This document shows positions 8,344 to 16,893 of a stretch of DNA of 64,000 nucleotides, piece after piece. The notes below the pieces were generated by a model, which saw only the letters and a program-made list of their open reading frames with translations, was not told the DNA's origin and did no database searches. The translations under genes were made by a program, and so were the position numbers. The DNA comes from Streptomyces showdoensis (GTDB taxonomy: Bacteria; Actinomycetota; Actinomycetes; Streptomycetales; Streptomycetaceae), in contig NZ_BAAAXG010000026.1 of the NCBI RefSeq assembly GCF_039535475.1, positions 620,001 through 684,000 of the forward strand. Direction: 5' to 3'. Positions within the stretch are counted from its first letter, which is position 1. The number at the start of each line of letters is the position of its first letter.

Positions 8344-9387
8344 TCAGATCGTCGACGCGTCGATCACGAAGCGGTAGCGCACGTCGGAGGCGATGACCCG
8401 CTCGTAGGCCTCGTTGATCTGCTCGGCGGAGATCACCTCGATCTCCGAGCCCAGGCCGTGCGCGGCGCAGAAGTCGAGCATCTCCTGGGTCTCGGCGATG
8501 CCGCCGATCATCGAGCCGGCCAGCGTCCTGCGGCCGCCGATGAGGGAGAAGAGGCTGACCTTGACCGGCTCCTCGGGGGCGCCGACGTTCACCAGGGCGC
8601 CGTCGGTCTTGACCAGGCTCAGGTAGGCGTCGAAGTCCAGCGGCGCGGAGACCGTGGAGATCACCAGGTCGAAGGTGCCGGCCAGCTCCGTGAAGGTCTC
8701 CGGGTCGCTGGTGGCGTAGTAGTGGTCGGCGCCCAGCTTGCGGGCGTCCTCCTGCTTCTTCAGGGACTGGCTGAGCACCGTCACCTCGGCGCCGAGCGCG
8801 TGGGCGATCTTGACGCCCATGTGGCCGAGGCCGCCGAGGCCGACGATGGCGACCTTCTTGCCGGGGCCGGCCTGCCAGTGGGCGAGCGGCGAGTAGAGCG
8901 TGATGCCGGCGCACAGCAGGGGGGCGGCGACGTCGAGCTCGATGCCCTCGGGGATGCGCAGGGTGTAGTTCTCGTCGACGACGATGTGGCTGGAGTAACC
9001 GCCGTAGGTGGGCTCGCCGTTCTTGTCGAGGGCGTTGTACGTGCTGGTGCCGCCGTTGGCGCAGTACTGCTCCAGGCCGCGTTCGCAGTACTCGCAGGTG
9101 CGGCAGGAGTCGACGAAGCAGCCGACGCCGACGCGGTCGCCGACCCGGTGCTTGGTGACGCCGGGGCCGACCTCGGTGACGATTCCGGCGATCTCGTGGC
9201 CCGGCACCATGGGGAAGATGCCCTCGCCCCAGCCGTTGCGGGCCTGGTGGATGTCGGAGTGGCAGATGCCTGCGTACTTGATCTCTATGAGGACGTCGTG
9301 CTCGCCCACGGCCCGGCGCGGCACGGTGGTGCGCTCCAGCGGGGCGTTGGCGGCGGGCGCTGCGTAAGCGGAAACGTTCGTGGTCAT
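8344..9387 (-). CDS. Zinc-dependent NAD(P) alcohol dehydrogenase (CAD/AdhC-like)
   Basis: A 347-residue medium-chain dehydrogenase of the cinnamyl-alcohol-dehydrogenase subgroup, likely reducing aldehydes to alcohols with NADPH. Catalytic zinc ligands are visible in [10 protein letters not shown] and VPGHEIAG. The structural zinc site is [15 protein letters not shown]. The dinucleotide-binding [18 protein letters not shown] and the C-terminal [19 protein letters not shown] are intact. It is divergent from an XRE/MmyB regulator with 129 bp between the starts, an arrangement in which the regulator usually controls the oxidoreductase. The intergenic region holds CCACTG twice and a TGCC/GGCA inverted segment that could be the operator. 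Confidence 0.93.
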   Translation of the reverse strand: MTTNVSAYAAPAANAPLERTTVPRRAVGEHDVLIEIKYAGICHSDIHQARNGWGEGIFPMVPGHEIAGIVTEVGPGVTKHRVGDRVGVGCFVDSCRTCEYCERGLEQYCANGGTSTYNALDKNGEPTYGGYSSHIVVDENYTLRIPEGIELDVAAPLLCAGITLYSPLAHWQAGPGKKVAIVGLGGLGHMGVKIAHALGAEVTVLSQSLKKQEDARKLGADHYYATSDPETFTELAGTFDLVISTVSAPLDFDAYLSLVKTDGALVNVGAPEEPVKVSLFSLIGGRRTLAGSMIGGIAETQEMLDFCAAHGLGSEIEVISAEQINEAYERVIASDVRYRFVIDASTI

Positions 9388-9516
9388 GGCGGCAAGCCTG
9401 CCGGATCCCGGCGGCCGGGCCCAGACCACTGCTCTGCCTATGTTCCGCGTGCCTACCACTGGCAGGGTCAGGCACACCGGTGCTTCCGCGGCCCCGGACG
9501 GGAATACTGGGGACGT

Positions 9517-10389
9517 ATGGACCTCAGTGCCGAACTCAGCGAATTCCTCCGCTCCCGCCGGGCCCGGCTGAAGCCGCAGGACGTGGGGCTGCCCGAGTTC
9601 GGGCGGCACCGGCGGGTGCCGGGGCTGCGCCGCGAGGAGCTGGCGCAGCTGGCCGGGGTCTCGGTGGCGTACTACACCCGTCTGGAACAGGGGAACGGGC
9701 GCAACGTGTCCATGGAGGTGCTCGACTCGATCGCGCGGGCCCTGCGGCTCAGCGACACCGAGCGGGCGCACCTGACGCACCTGGCGAAGCCGACGGTGAA
9801 GAAGCGGCAGAAGGCGATCGCCCGCCCGCAGAAGGTGCGGCCCGGCCTCGTGCAGCTGCTCGACTCGATGGAGGGCGTCCCGGCCTTCGTGCTGGGGCGG
9901 CGGGGCGACATCCTGGCCTGGAACCGGATGGCGCGGGCCCTGATGGGCGACTTCGCCGCCTGGGAGCCGCGCGAGCGGAACATGGCCCGGCTGGTCTTCC
10001 TGGACCCGAACGCGCGCGATCTGTACGTCGACTGGGAGTGCAAGGCGGTCGAGGTGGTGAGCGTGCTCCGGCTGTACGCGGGGCTGCACCCGGACGACCA
10101 GGAGCTGCTGGCGCTCGTCGGCGAACTGTCGGTCAGGAGCGAGGAGTTCCGCTCGCTGTGGGCGGCGCACACGGTGACCGACAAGGGGCACGGGACGAAG
10201 CGGGTGCGGCATCCGCTGGTGGGCGAGATGACCCTGTCGTACGAGTCGCTGAAGGTCTCGGGCGACGACCCCGACCTGATGCTCGTGACGTACCACGCGG
10301 AGCCCGGGACGCCGTCGGCGGACGCGCTGCGGCTGCTGGCGCAGTGGGGCCTGGACGAGCACGCCGACGCGCGGGACGTACGGAAGTAG
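9517..10389 (+). CDS. XRE-family regulator with MmyB-like ligand-binding domain
   Basis: A 290-residue regulator. The N-terminal helix-turn-helix spans about residues 35-70 and contains [20 protein letters not shown]. The C-terminal half ([26 protein letters not shown]...) is the MmyB-like PAS-type domain, thought to bind a small hydrophobic ligand. Such proteins are common in Streptomyces next to dehydrogenases. This one is divergent from the zinc alcohol dehydrogenase and probably represses it and itself. ATG 9517 is the first in-frame ATG after the promoter region and directly precedes the conserved [15 protein letters not shown]. Confidence 0.92.
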   Translation: MDLSAELSEFLRSRRARLKPQDVGLPEFGRHRRVPGLRREELAQLAGVSVAYYTRLEQGNGRNVSMEVLDSIARALRLSDTERAHLTHLAKPTVKKRQKAIARPQKVRPGLVQLLDSMEGVPAFVLGRRGDILAWNRMARALMGDFAAWEPRERNMARLVFLDPNARDLYVDWECKAVEVVSVLRLYAGLHPDDQELLALVGELSVRSEEFRSLWAAHTVTDKGHGTKRVRHPLVGEMTLSYESLKVSGDDPDLMLVTYHAEPGTPSADALRLLAQWGLDEHADARDVRK

Positions 10390-10450
10390 CCCGGTAGCCG
10401 GCCCGGTAGCCCGGTGGTCCGCCCCCGTCCGTGCCGTCCGTACGGCATAC

Positions 10451-10487
10451 GGAAGCGGCCCCCTCGGAGTCCGAGGGGGCCGCTTCC
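10451..10487. terminator. Bidirectional hairpin terminator
   Basis: A perfect 18-bp inverted repeat (10451-10468 with 10470-10487) with a nominal 1-nt loop. It lies between the convergent XRE gene and the L,D-transpeptidase gene, so it can stop both transcripts. Confidence 0.85.
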
Positions 10488-10502
10488 GCGTTCACACGCG
10501 GA

Positions 10503-11753
10503 TCAGACGGCGGAGCCGGCCTTCCACGCCGACCAGCTCATGTTCCAGCCGTTGAGGCCGTTGTCCGGAGCGATCGTCTTGTCCTTGGAGTTCTTGACGA
10601 TGACGACGTCGCCGACGATCGACTTGTCGTAGAACCAGGCGGCCTGCTGGTTCGGGTCGCCGGCACCCTTGACGTCGGCGAGGCCCACGCAGCCGTGGCT
10701 GGTGTTCACGGAGCCGAAGATCGAGCGGGAGCCCCAGTAGTTGCCGTGGATGAAGGTGCCCGACGTGGACAGGCGCATGGCGTGCGGCACGTCCTTGATG
10801 TCGTACTCGCCCTTGCCGTCGGAGTCGGTGAAGCCGACGGTGGCGCCGTTCATCCGGGTCTCCTTGAACTTCTCGGAGATCACCATCTCACCGTTGTAGG
10901 TGGTGTTCTCCGGGGAGCCGGCGGAGATCGGGATCGTCTTGATCGTCTGGCCGTCCTGCTTGACGGTCATCGTCTTGGTGGCCACGTCGACCGTGGAGAC
11001 CTGGTTGCGGCCGATCTTGAAGGTGACCGTCTTCTGCTGGACGCCGAAGACGCCGTTCGCGCCCTCGACGCCGTCGAGGTTCAGCTTCAGGGTGACCGTG
11101 GAGTTCTCGGTCCAGTACTTCTCGGGGCGGAAGTCGAGCCGCTGCGAGTTGAACCAGTGGCCGACGACCTCCTGGCCGGAGCTGGAGGAGACGCTGATGC
11201 CGCCCTGGACGGCCTTCTTGTCGGTGATCGCCTTGTTGAAGTTGATCGAGACCGGCATGCCGACGCCGACGACGGAGCCGTCCTCGGGCGTGAAGTTGCC
11301 GATGAAGCTGTTGGCCTGCGAGACCGTCGTGAACGAGGAGTTCTCGTGGGCCTCCAGACCGGCGGTGTCCTGGGCGGTCGCCGCGATCTTGTAGACGGTG
11401 GCGCGCTTGAGCTGCCCGGTCGGCTTCCAGCTGAGGCCGTCGGCGGATATCTGCCCCTCGACGGCGGCGCCCTCCGCGGAGGTCATCTTCACGTCGGTGA
11501 GCTTGCCGTCGGTGACGGTGACCTTGGCGTCGTTGTTGATCGACGCGTTCTGGGCGCCGTTCTTCGGCGAGATGGTGATCTGCGCCTTGGAGGTCTTCTG
11601 CGCGGCTGCCTCGTCGACCTGGGCCTGCGCGTTCTGTGACGCGTCCGAGGCGCTGCCGCCCTTGTCGCCGTCGTTGCACGCCGTGAGCACCAGCACGCCG
11701 CCGAGCACCGCGGCGGCGGCCGCCAGGCTCTTACGACGCTTGCCGTCCGTCAT
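10503..11753 (-). CDS. L,D-transpeptidase lipoprotein with Ig-like domains
   Basis: Extracytoplasmic enzyme forming 3-3 peptidoglycan cross-links. The signal peptide ends in the lipobox LTAC, with lipidated C26. Two bacterial Ig-like domains follow (about 60-270). A YkuD catalytic domain ends in HGNYWGSRSIFGSVNTSHGC, with nucleophile C355 and the SHGC signature. ATG 11753 is preferred over 11768 because GGAG lies nine bases upstream and gives a normal signal peptide; the longer form adds five residues. Architecture matches actinobacterial Ldt enzymes such as LdtMt2. The 3' end is bounded by the 10451 hairpin. Confidence 0.95.
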   Translation of the reverse strand: MTDGKRRKSLAAAAAVLGGVLVLTACNDGDKGGSASDASQNAQAQVDEAAAQKTSKAQITISPKNGAQNASINNDAKVTVTDGKLTDVKMTSAEGAAVEGQISADGLSWKPTGQLKRATVYKIAATAQDTAGLEAHENSSFTTVSQANSFIGNFTPEDGSVVGVGMPVSINFNKAITDKKAVQGGISVSSSSGQEVVGHWFNSQRLDFRPEKYWTENSTVTLKLNLDGVEGANGVFGVQQKTVTFKIGRNQVSTVDVATKTMTVKQDGQTIKTIPISAGSPENTTYNGEMVISEKFKETRMNGATVGFTDSDGKGEYDIKDVPHAMRLSTSGTFIHGNYWGSRSIFGSVNTSHGCVGLADVKGAGDPNQQAAWFYDKSIVGDVVIVKNSKDKTIAPDNGLNGWNMSWSAWKAGSAV

Positions 11754-11973
11754 CACACGCTTCTCCATCGTCGCCGACTACCCTGACTTCCTACTGAAAC
11801 ACCCATGAGAGCCCCTCCGGTTCCTCAACCGGGGGGTTTGTGGGGAACACCACTGTCCGACACGCACCGGCGGAGCCTCCGGTTCCCGCCCCCGTTCCGA
11901 TACGGCGCCGGACACGGCACAGGGCCGCGGGACGCCGCCGTCCCGAGGCCCTGTGGTGCGGGTGCGCGGGGGG

Positions 11974-12327
11974 TCAGCTGCGGTCGGGCTCGTGCTCTTC
12001 GTCGTCTTCCCGCACACCATCTTCGTCGTCGAGGTCCCACTCCATGGCATCGGGGTCGTACTCGATCTCCTCGCTGCTCCAGGAGGCCTGCACGAGCTCG
12101 ACGCCGGGGACGGTGCCGACCAGGTCGTAGGGCTCGACGAGGTACGCGAGGGCCTCGGCGCTGTCGTCCGCGACGGCGGCCCGGGCGTGCGTCCGTTCCT
12201 CCTCGGGCATGAACTCGTCGGCGTCGATCCGGCCGACGGCGGCCTCGGCGAGCGCCGCGGGTGCGTCGATCTCCAGGACCAGGTCGACCCGAAGCCGTAC
12301 ATAGCGTGATGTCTCGGAAGTGCTCAT
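11974..12327 (-). CDS. Conserved hypothetical acidic protein
   Basis: A 117-residue soluble protein without signal peptide or membrane segment. It starts MSTSETSRYVRLRVDLVLEID and has a strongly acidic C-terminus (EWDLDDEDGVREDDEEHEPD). The N-terminal part, with alternating hydrophobic residues, could form a small alpha/beta fold. I do not recognise the family. It lies between the L,D-transpeptidase and the LAETG protein genes and has its own start region next to the divergent gene at 12437. Codon usage is normal for the window, so the frame is probably real. Confidence 0.7.
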   Translation of the reverse strand: MSTSETSRYVRLRVDLVLEIDAPAALAEAAVGRIDADEFMPEEERTHARAAVADDSAEALAYLVEPYDLVGTVPGVELVQASWSSEEIEYDPDAMEWDLDDEDGVREDDEEHEPDRS

Positions 12328-12436
12328 GGCCGGAGCGTAGAGCGCCGGGAGCCCTCGGGTTTCCCGCGACGCGGTGTGTTCATTAGCATCTCCTCACCTG
12401 CCAATTCGCGGTTTCCGCAAGGGGGATCACCACACC

Positions 12437-12706
12437 GTGTCCGTCGCCCGACGCCCGCTGCTCACCGCCACCGCCGCGGGGACACTTCTCTGCGCCCTGT
12501 GGTTCGTCCCGTCGGCGAACGCCACGGACGAGCAGCGCCCGGGGGACCTTCCGGTGTCCTCCGTCTCCGACGAGGAACAGGATCCGCGGCTCGCGGAGAC
12601 CGGCGGCTTCGACACCACGCCGTACCTCCTCGGCGGGACGGCCTTCCTGGGCGTCGGGGCGGGCTTCGTGACCCTGGCGATGCGCAGGGGCGGCCGGGCC
12701 TGCTGA
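12437..12706 (+). CDS. Miniature LAETG-anchored surface protein (sortase E type substrate)
   Basis: An 89-residue exported protein starting at GTG 12437. A basic start and hydrophobic core (residues 4-25, ending SANA) form a signal peptide. The mature part is only about 35 residues and acidic (DLPVSSVSDEEQDPR). It is followed by LAETG, a hydrophobic helix (YLLGGTAFLGVGAGFVTLAM) and a basic tail RRGGRAC. LAxTG is the known recognition motif of Streptomyces class E sortases, so it should be cut after Thr and linked to peptidoglycan. No class E sortase is in the window. The mature domain is too short for an enzyme; a wall-anchored peptide or spacer is more likely. Confidence 0.8.
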   Translation: MSVARRPLLTATAAGTLLCALWFVPSANATDEQRPGDLPVSSVSDEEQDPRLAETGGFDTTPYLLGGTAFLGVGAGFVTLAMRRGGRAC

Positions 12707-12734
12707 GCCCCCGCCCCGGCGCCTGCCGGCACAT

Positions 12735-12774
12735 GCCGAAGGGCCGCCCCGGTCTCCCGGGGCGGCCCTTCGGC
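12735..12774. terminator. Bidirectional hairpin terminator
   Basis: A perfect 18-bp stem (12735-12752 with 12757-12774) with loop TCTC. It lies between the LAETG gene and the convergent hutH. Confidence 0.85.
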
Positions 12775-12811
12775 GCAGGTGCGTCCGCGACGCGAGCGGT
12801 TACGCGAGCGG

Positions 12812-14359
12812 TTACGCGAGCGGGCCGGTGACCGGCTCGACGGCGGCGACGAGGGCGCCCGCGCGCACGAAGGCGTCGGCGGCCTCCAGGTCGGGGGCGA
12901 GGAAGCGGTCCGGGCCGGGACCGGCGACACCGGCGGCGCGCAGCGCCTCGATGGCGGCGACGGAGGCGGGGGCCGGGGTCAGGCCGTGGCGGAGCTCGAT
13001 GCCGCGGGTGGCGGCGTACAGCTCGACGGCGATGATCCGGTTGAGGTTGCCGATCGCGGTGCGCAGCTTGCGGGCGGCGGACCAGCCCATGGAGACGTGG
13101 TCCTCCTGCATGGCCGAGGACGGGATGGAGTCGGCGGAGGCCGGGACGGCGAGCCGCTTCATCTCGCTGACCAGGGCGGCCTGCGTGTACTGGGCGATCA
13201 TCAGGCCGGAGTCGACGCCGGCGTCGTCGGCGAGGAAGGCCGGCAGGCCGTGCGAGCGGTTCTTGTCGAGGAGCCGGTCGGTGCGGCGCTCGGCGATGGA
13301 GCCGAGGTCGGCGGCGGCAATCGCGAGGAAGTCGAGGACGTACGCGACGGGGGCGCCGTGGAAGTTGCCGTTGGAGCGGACCTCGCCGTTGCCGAGGACG
13401 ACCGGGTTGTCGACGGCGGCGGCCAGCTCGCGCTCGGCGACCAGGAGGGCGTGCGCCATGGTGTCGCGGCCGGCGCCGGCGACCTGCGGGGCGCAGCGCA
13501 CCGAGTAGGCGTCCTGGACGCGGGGGGCCTCGCCGCTCTGGAAGTGGCCGGTGAGCTCGGAGCCCTTGAGCACGGCGAGCATGTTGGCGGCGGAGGCGGC
13601 CTGGCCGGGGTGCGGGCGGATGGCGTGCAGCTCGGGCTCCAGCACCTTCTCGGTGCCGAGGAGCGCCTCCAGGGAGAGGGCCGCGGTGATGTCGGCCGAC
13701 TTGTAGAGGGTGTCGAGGTCGGCGAGGGCCATGATCAGCATGCCGAGCATGCCGTCGGTGCCGTTGAGGAGGGCCAGGCCCTCCTTCTCCTTCAGCTCGA
13801 CGGGCGCGATGCCGGCGGCGGCGAGCAGCTCGCCGGCGGGCTTGACCACACCGTCGGGGCCCTCGGCGTCACCCTCGCCCATGAGGGCCAGGGCGCAGTG
13901 CGAGAGCGGGGCGAGGTCGCCGGAACAGCCGAGCGAGCCGTACTCGTGCACGACCGGGGTGATCCCCGCGTTGAGCACGTCGGCCATGGTCTGCGCGACC
14001 TCGGGACGGACGCCGGTGTGGCCGGAGGCGACGGTCTTGAGGCGCAGGAACATCAGCGCGCGCACGACCTCGCGCTCGACGCGCGGGCCCATGCCGGCGG
14101 CGTGCGAGCGGACGATGTTGCGCTGCAGCTGGGCCCGCAGCTCGTGGCCGATGTGCCGGGTGGCGAGGGCACCGAAGCCGGTGGAGACGCCGTAGACCGG
14201 CTCGGGCTTCGCGGCGAGCGCGTCCACGGTGGCGCGCGCGGTGGCGAGCGCCTGGACGGCCTCGGATGACAGCTCGACGCGCGCGCCGTGGCGGGCGACG
14301 TCGATGACGTCCTGCGGGGTGGTGCCGGACGTCCCAAGGACGACAGTCTGCATATCCAT
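12812..14359 (-). CDS. hutH: Histidine ammonia-lyase HutH
   Basis: Converts L-histidine to urocanate and ammonia, the first step of histidine utilisation. The 515 residues are the family length. The MIO cofactor tripeptide is C145-S146-G147 in GSLGCSGDLAPLSH; most HutH proteins have Ala-Ser-Gly, but Cys is an accepted first residue. Other landmarks are VYGVSTGFGALA and the QEDHVSMGWSAARK active-site loop. I chose ATG 14359 because AGGG lies eight bases upstream; a longer frame to 14395 adds a non-conserved Arg-rich leader. A 12-bp tandem repeat (GCGAGCGGTTAC, 12792-12815) spans the stop codon. No other hut genes are nearby, as usual in Streptomyces. Confidence 0.96.
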   Translation of the reverse strand: MDMQTVVLGTSGTTPQDVIDVARHGARVELSSEAVQALATARATVDALAAKPEPVYGVSTGFGALATRHIGHELRAQLQRNIVRSHAAGMGPRVEREVVRALMFLRLKTVASGHTGVRPEVAQTMADVLNAGITPVVHEYGSLGCSGDLAPLSHCALALMGEGDAEGPDGVVKPAGELLAAAGIAPVELKEKEGLALLNGTDGMLGMLIMALADLDTLYKSADITAALSLEALLGTEKVLEPELHAIRPHPGQAASAANMLAVLKGSELTGHFQSGEAPRVQDAYSVRCAPQVAGAGRDTMAHALLVAERELAAAVDNPVVLGNGEVRSNGNFHGAPVAYVLDFLAIAAADLGSIAERRTDRLLDKNRSHGLPAFLADDAGVDSGLMIAQYTQAALVSEMKRLAVPASADSIPSSAMQEDHVSMGWSAARKLRTAIGNLNRIIAVELYAATRGIELRHGLTPAPASVAAIEALRAAGVAGPGPDRFLAPDLEAADAFVRAGALVAAVEPVTGPLA

Positions 14360-14719
14360 ATTCAGCACCCTACGGACTGAAGAGCGACCTGTCACTAGGT
14401 GAATTCGTCACCGGCCCTCGGGTCGATGACCCCTTACGCGGTGACGCACGGACCCGGGGCGGCCCGGACCGGCACGCGCCGGGCCTCCAGTCTGCCGCGC
14501 GGGGGCGGGCGGGGCTCAGCGGACGGGGGCCGGTCGGCGGGGGCGGGCGGGGCCCGGGTCCGAGCGGTCCGAGCCGGGGTCCCCTCACCCGCACGTGGCA
14601 TATTCACTCGATGCGTTCATACGGCCACGCTGCGTGCGGTACCGTTCACGCAAATCGGCCCTCGCGATGGCGCCAACCATCGGCGAGGGCCTCGACCACT
14701 AGTGGATCAGGCCTCCACC
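14360..14719. other. Intergenic region between hutH and the HTH gene
   Basis: About 360 bp without a convincing gene. It must hold the promoters of hutH (leftward) and of the HTH gene (rightward). The first half is CGG-rich. The second half is less GC-rich around GCATATTCACTCGATGCGTTCATACGG when read in two pieces, a plausible promoter area. It ends with the large inverted repeat at 14657-14691. Confidence 0.6.
14657..14691. promoter_or_regulatory. Large imperfect inverted repeat upstream of HTH gene
   Basis: GGCCCTCGC-GATGG at 14657-14670 pairs with CCATC-G-GCGAGGGCC at 14677-14691. That is 14 paired positions with a single bulged G and a 6-nt spacer. It ends only 28 bp before the chosen GTG start of the HTH gene. 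It may be an operator for autoregulation or a structured 5' leader that limits translation. Confidence 0.5.
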
Positions 14720-15658
14720 GTGACGTATCGGCACTTTATCGCGCCCTCTCGCGGCTTCACCCAGTTCTCGCACGAGATCATCCGCCATCCGCGGCTCTGT
14801 TCCGATGCCGTACGGCTCCTGACCTGGCAGCTCTCCCTCCCCGACGGGGCCCGCGAGTCGCTGTCGCGGAGCGCCGAGCGGGCACGGATCGGGGCATGCG
14901 CGTTCACCCGGGCGAAGCGTCAGCTCATGGCCGAGGGTTTCGTCCACGAGCGGCGGGTGCAGGGGCCCGGAGGGCGGTGGGTGACCCAACAGCTCGTCTC
15001 CAACGTGCCCTTGGGCGAGGACCAGGCGGCCAGGCTGCTGGGGAGATCGCCGGCTTCCGCGCAGGTCGCGCCGAGTGCCCGGATTCCGGCGGTCGGTGTT
15101 CCGACCCCTCGGCGCGCCGACGGTCATCCAGGAAAAGACCACGGGGAGAACACCTCCCACCGTCCGCCCGCACCGCCACCCGCACCGGCACCCGCACCGG
15201 CACCGGCACGGGAATCAGCACCCACGGCGGCCGCGGGGGAGCCCGAGCCGCCCGAGGAGGCCCGCGCGCTCATCGGCGTGCTGCCGCTGCTCTCCCCCGC
15301 CCTGCGGTACGTCCCGCCCGGCATGCGGGAGGAGTTGGCCCGGCTCGCCGCGGCCTGGCTGGCCGCCGGGCACACGTCCGAGGCCGTGCACGAGCACATC
15401 CTGCGCGGCCTCCCGGCCGCCGGAACGCCCGTACACCGGCCCGGTGGCCTGCTGCGCCATCTGCTGCGCGACGTGCCGCCCACGCGGCGGGCGAGTCCGC
15501 CCGCGCCGTCCCGGCTGGCCGGGATGCGGGAGTGCGAGGGCCATCACGTGCAGGCGACGCTGTTCCGGCCCGTCGGGGACGAGGCGCTGTGCTGGTCCTG
15601 CCGGGCGGAGGGCGGGGGCGCCGCCGTCCCGCAGGAACGGGCGGCGCGTCCACGGTGA
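14720..15658 (+). CDS. Winged-helix DNA-binding protein with C-terminal Cys/His cluster
   Basis: A 312-residue protein. The N-terminal ~100 residues look like a MarR/replication-initiator-type winged helix (TYRHFIAPSRGFTQFSHEII, then DAVRLLTWQLSLP, then RAKRQLMAEGFVHERR). A Pro/Ala-rich linker covers about 150-190. A helical domain follows, and near the C-terminus the sequence CEGHHVQATLF...ALCWSCR could hold a zinc ion. This architecture recurs in Streptomyces as uncharacterised helix-turn-helix proteins. GTG 14720 matches the conserved start; GTG 14702 is possible. A large inverted repeat lies directly upstream, which fits autoregulation. The target is unknown. Confidence 0.75.
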   Translation: MTYRHFIAPSRGFTQFSHEIIRHPRLCSDAVRLLTWQLSLPDGARESLSRSAERARIGACAFTRAKRQLMAEGFVHERRVQGPGGRWVTQQLVSNVPLGEDQAARLLGRSPASAQVAPSARIPAVGVPTPRRADGHPGKDHGENTSHRPPAPPPAPAPAPAPARESAPTAAAGEPEPPEEARALIGVLPLLSPALRYVPPGMREELARLAAAWLAAGHTSEAVHEHILRGLPAAGTPVHRPGGLLRHLLRDVPPTRRASPPAPSRLAGMRECEGHHVQATLFRPVGDEALCWSCRAEGGGAAVPQERAARPR

Positions 15659-15702
15659 GCAGGGGGCCCGGTCGGCGCGATGGAGCCGGTGGCCGATGGG
15701 CT

Positions 15703-16584
15703 TCAGGCGTGAACCCCCTCGGAGAGCAGGGCGGTCCAGTCCTGCGCGGCCGCCCAGTCCGCGAACGTGGTCCAGCCCACCTCCGGGTACGCGCGCCGCA
15801 GGGCGGCCACGTCGACGGAGAGGCCGTGCGTGGCGAAGTACGCGAACATCGCGGCCAGGTCGGTGGAGTGGCGGCGGACCACGAAGAGAGGGACCTCGTG
15901 GTGGCCGATCGGGCGGCCGGTCGCGGCGGCGAGGACGGCCGCGATCGCCTCGGGGGTCAGTTCGTCGGAGGCGATGTCGATCCGGCGGCCGGCGAAGTCC
16001 CCGCGGCGGCCGATGGCCAGGGCCGCGAAGGCGCCGATGTCGGTGGCGGGGATGAGGGTGAGCGGCGTGCCGGACGGCATGGGCCAGAGGAAGGAGCCGT
16101 CCCGCAGGCCCTCCAGGGTCCAGCCGGTGGCGTAGTTGTCCATGAAGGCCGCGGGGGCGATCACCGTCCAGGGGACGCCGGAGGCCCGGAGGTGGCGCTC
16201 GATCAGGTCCTTGCTGTCGTAGTGCGGGACGCCGGTGGCCCGGTCCGCGTGGGCGGCGGAGGTGAACACCACGTGGCCGAGGCCGGCGCCGGCGGCGGCG
16301 TCGACGAGCGCCTCGCCCTGGCGGACCTCGGTGGCGGTGTCGGTGCCGAACGGGGTGGTGACCGCGAACAGCGCGTCCGCCCCGGCGAGCGCGGCGTCGA
16401 GCGACCCGCGGTCGTCGAAGTCGGCGCGCCGCAGCTCGGCGCCGAGGGCCGCCAGGGCCTCGGCGGCGGGCGAGGCGGGGTCGCGGGTGAGGGCGCGGAC
16501 GTGGTGACCGGCGGCGAGCAGGGCGCGGGCGGTGGCGCCTCCCTGGGCTCCGGTGGCGCCGGTGACGGCGACGGTGAGGGACAT
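15703..16584 (-). CDS. NmrA-like NAD(P)-binding atypical SDR
   Basis: A 293-residue Rossmann protein of the NmrA/QOR2-like atypical short-chain dehydrogenase group. The N-terminal VTGATGAQGGATARALLAAG carries the GxxGxxG nucleotide-binding motif. RALTRDPAS is the usual NADP-phosphate contact, and FDDRGSLDAALAGADALFAV follows. The catalytic YxxxK of classical SDRs is not in its normal context, so it may be a redox-sensing or quinone reductase type protein. Its promoter region contains a perfect palindrome (16662-16678). It is divergent from the DUF4097 gene. Such genes are often controlled by HxlR regulators, but none is adjacent here. Confidence 0.88.
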   Translation of the reverse strand: MSLTVAVTGATGAQGGATARALLAAGHHVRALTRDPASPAAEALAALGAELRRADFDDRGSLDAALAGADALFAVTTPFGTDTATEVRQGEALVDAAAGAGLGHVVFTSAAHADRATGVPHYDSKDLIERHLRASGVPWTVIAPAAFMDNYATGWTLEGLRDGSFLWPMPSGTPLTLIPATDIGAFAALAIGRRGDFAGRRIDIASDELTPEAIAAVLAAATGRPIGHHEVPLFVVRRHSTDLAAMFAYFATHGLSVDVAALRRAYPEVGWTTFADWAAAQDWTALLSEGVHA

Positions 16585-16661
16585 GGATCTCTCCTGGGGC
16601 GGGCGGGCGTAGCAATGCCTGCGTGACGCACTCTTTTCGATGCGCAGACGATAACGGAACC

Positions 16662-16678
16662 ATCTGCGTCGCGCAGAT
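16662..16678. promoter_or_regulatory. Perfect palindrome ATCTGCG-TCG-CGCAGAT, operator candidate
   Basis: Seven-base arms with a 3-bp spacer, 78-94 bp upstream of the NmrA-like gene. Related half-sites CTGCGTGACGCA and GATGCGCAGAC lie between it and the gene. The pattern is typical of a dimeric repressor such as HxlR or MarR. The regulator is not identified. Confidence 0.55.
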
Positions 16679-16727
16679 ATTTAGGCGGGACAGAGTCCGT
16701 CCCGCGTAGCCTTCACCCTGCCTCATT

Positions 16728-16877
16728 GCAACGCACACCTTCCTGACGTTGCATTAAATTCATATCTGTTGCAACGAATAATCTGCACTGAGCTGCATAG
16801 ATGCGTTTTTGACGCAACGAACTTGTTGCCACATTCGAGAACGCAACGTAGCTTTTCCGTTGTCAGAAACCGCAACG
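16728..16877. repeat. Cluster of eight GCAACG/CGTTGC motifs
   Basis: Copies start at 16728, 16771, 16814, 16843 and 16872 in the GCAACG orientation. Copies in the GTTGC/CGTTG orientation are at 16747, 16825 and 16858. They end 16 bp before the ATG of the DUF4097 gene, in AT-rich DNA. The dense two-orientation cluster looks like a multi-site regulator binding region. Confidence 0.6.
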
Positions 16878-16893
16878 AACGCAGGAGCTCGCG

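Larger units (their letters stand above)
16585..16893. other. AT-rich divergent promoter region with many short repeats
   Basis: A 309-bp gap between the NmrA-like gene and the DUF4097 gene that is visibly richer in A and T than its surroundings (for example CATTAAATTCATATCTGTTG). The left part holds the palindrome at 16662-16678. The right part (16728-16877) holds eight copies of GCAAC(G)/(C)GTTGC in both orientations. No ORF with Streptomyces codon bias is present. Confidence 0.7.

Noticed and set aside
12779..14269. Plus-strand frame opposite hutH
   Set aside because: Its low-complexity Gly/Val/Asp composition and overlap with a full HutH show it is a shadow.
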